13,840 nt of DNA from Alangreenwoodia sp964438605. GTDB lineage: Bacteria > Bacillota > Clostridia > Peptostreptococcales > Anaerovoracaceae. The translations under genes were made by a program, and so were the position numbers. The stretch is taken from the NCBI GenBank assembly GCA_964438605.1, contig CAYTKT010000052.1, forward strand, positions 1-13,840, read 5' to 3'. Shown here piece after piece: positions 13,430 to 13,840 of the stretch (the stretch's first letter is position 1; every line of letters begins with the position of its first letter). The notes under the pieces were generated by a model that had not been told where the DNA came from, did no database searches, and saw nothing but the letters and a program-made list of their open reading frames with translations.

Positions 13430-13840
13430 ATGATGGAATCTAAAACAACACACCAAATCACAGAAGAAAAAATCAAGGAATTTGCAAGCTGGCTGCTTCA
13501 CAGCGAACACAGCGCCGGGACGATTGAGAAATATCTGCGGGATGTACAACGGTTTGCCGGATGGCTGAAGGAAAAGGAAGCGGAAAAGGAAAACGAAGCA
13601 GAAACGGCGGGGGAAAAAGCCGGGGAGGAAAAGGCCGGCACGTCAGCCATCACAAAAGAAGTGGCTGCAGGGGAGGAATCAAGCCACGCCTGTGCGATGG
13701 AAGAGTGCGCCGAGCCAAGCCGGAACGCGAAGGATGCCAGAGCAGAAGGGGTGAAAGAAGGCAATTGGCAAAGCGGAATGGACGGGACCCAAACGAAGCA
13801 AATGGGAAAGCCGGAACCGAAAGCCATAGCAGCGTCCGGC
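13430..13840 (+). CDS. Tyrosine recombinase/integrase, N-terminal part (runs off window)
   Basis: The frame is open for all 137 codons to the window edge. Residues 12-46 (EEKIKEFASWLLHSEHSAGT then IEKYLRDVQRFAGWL) resemble the first helices of the SAM-like core-binding domain of phage-type tyrosine recombinases such as XerC/D. The catalytic R-H-R-Y domain would lie beyond the window, so activity cannot be judged. After GWL comes at least 85 residues of Glu/Lys/Ala/Gly-rich low-complexity sequence, where a normal recombinase goes on with the rest of the domain. This looks like an in-frame insertion similar in style to that in TrpF. The ATG has AGGAGG nine bases upstream; a second ATG follows at once. 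Only the N-terminus supports the assignment. Confidence 0.65.
   Translation, partial: MMESKTTHQITEEKIKEFASWLLHSEHSAGTIEKYLRDVQRFAGWLKEKEAEKENEAETAGEKAGEEKAGTSAITKEVAAGEESSHACAMEECAEPSRNAKDARAEGVKEGNWQSGMDGTQTKQMGKPEPKAIAASG

Noticed and set aside
1..13840. CRISPR array, rRNA or tRNA genes
   Set aside because: I looked for regularly spaced short direct repeats and tRNA-like folds. The repeats present are degenerate tandem units without spacers, and the only tRNA-related signals belong to the T-box leader.

Overview
The window looks like chromosomal DNA of a mid-GC, Gram-positive anaerobe of the Clostridia, probably near Lachnospiraceae. This placement is inference. It rests on strong purine-rich Shine-Dalgarno sites, T-box control of the trp genes, an IS1634-type transposase remnant, paralogous predicted AAA-ATPase/PD-(D/E)XK genes and the start of a tyrosine recombinase.

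Bases 1-325 hold the decayed 5' end of a minus-strand transposase with its own promoter, between two copies of a 20-base repeat. At 355-383 a consensus sigma-A promoter (TTGACA, 17 bases, TATAAT) starts a tryptophan-type T-box leader. Its specifier-loop codon is TGG at 504-506, its T-box is at 621-634 and its terminator is at 658-697. The leader precedes a complete seven-gene tryptophan operon: trpE, trpG, trpD, trpC, trpF, trpB and trpA. Together these convert chorismate to L-tryptophan. The operon closes with a strong terminator at 9070-9120.

Only trpE/trpG and trpB/trpA, whose products form complexes, keep overlapping junctions. The other gaps are unusually long: 329 (leader to trpE), 411, 279, 192 and 321 bases. 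Three of them contain degenerate tandem repeats, and one has a perfect 19-bp hairpin. The trpF-trpB gap appears to be built from tandem copies of the 3' end of trpF. TrpF itself is about 100 residues longer than usual, because of a repetitive insert of about 85 residues (roughly 17-residue periods) and a second insert of about 24 residues. The recombinase at the right edge carries a similar low-complexity insert. The genome thus seems to accumulate short tandem-duplication sequence between genes and, in frame, inside them.

From 9121 to 9729 there is a probable minus-strand pseudogene followed by a promoter. Two tandem paralogues follow (581 and 572 residues), each with an N-terminal predicted AAA-ATPase domain and a C-terminal PD-(D/E)XK nuclease-like domain. 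Their first 170 or so bases are almost identical, while a central segment is strongly diverged. A terminator at 13275-13314 separates them from the recombinase gene, which runs off the window.
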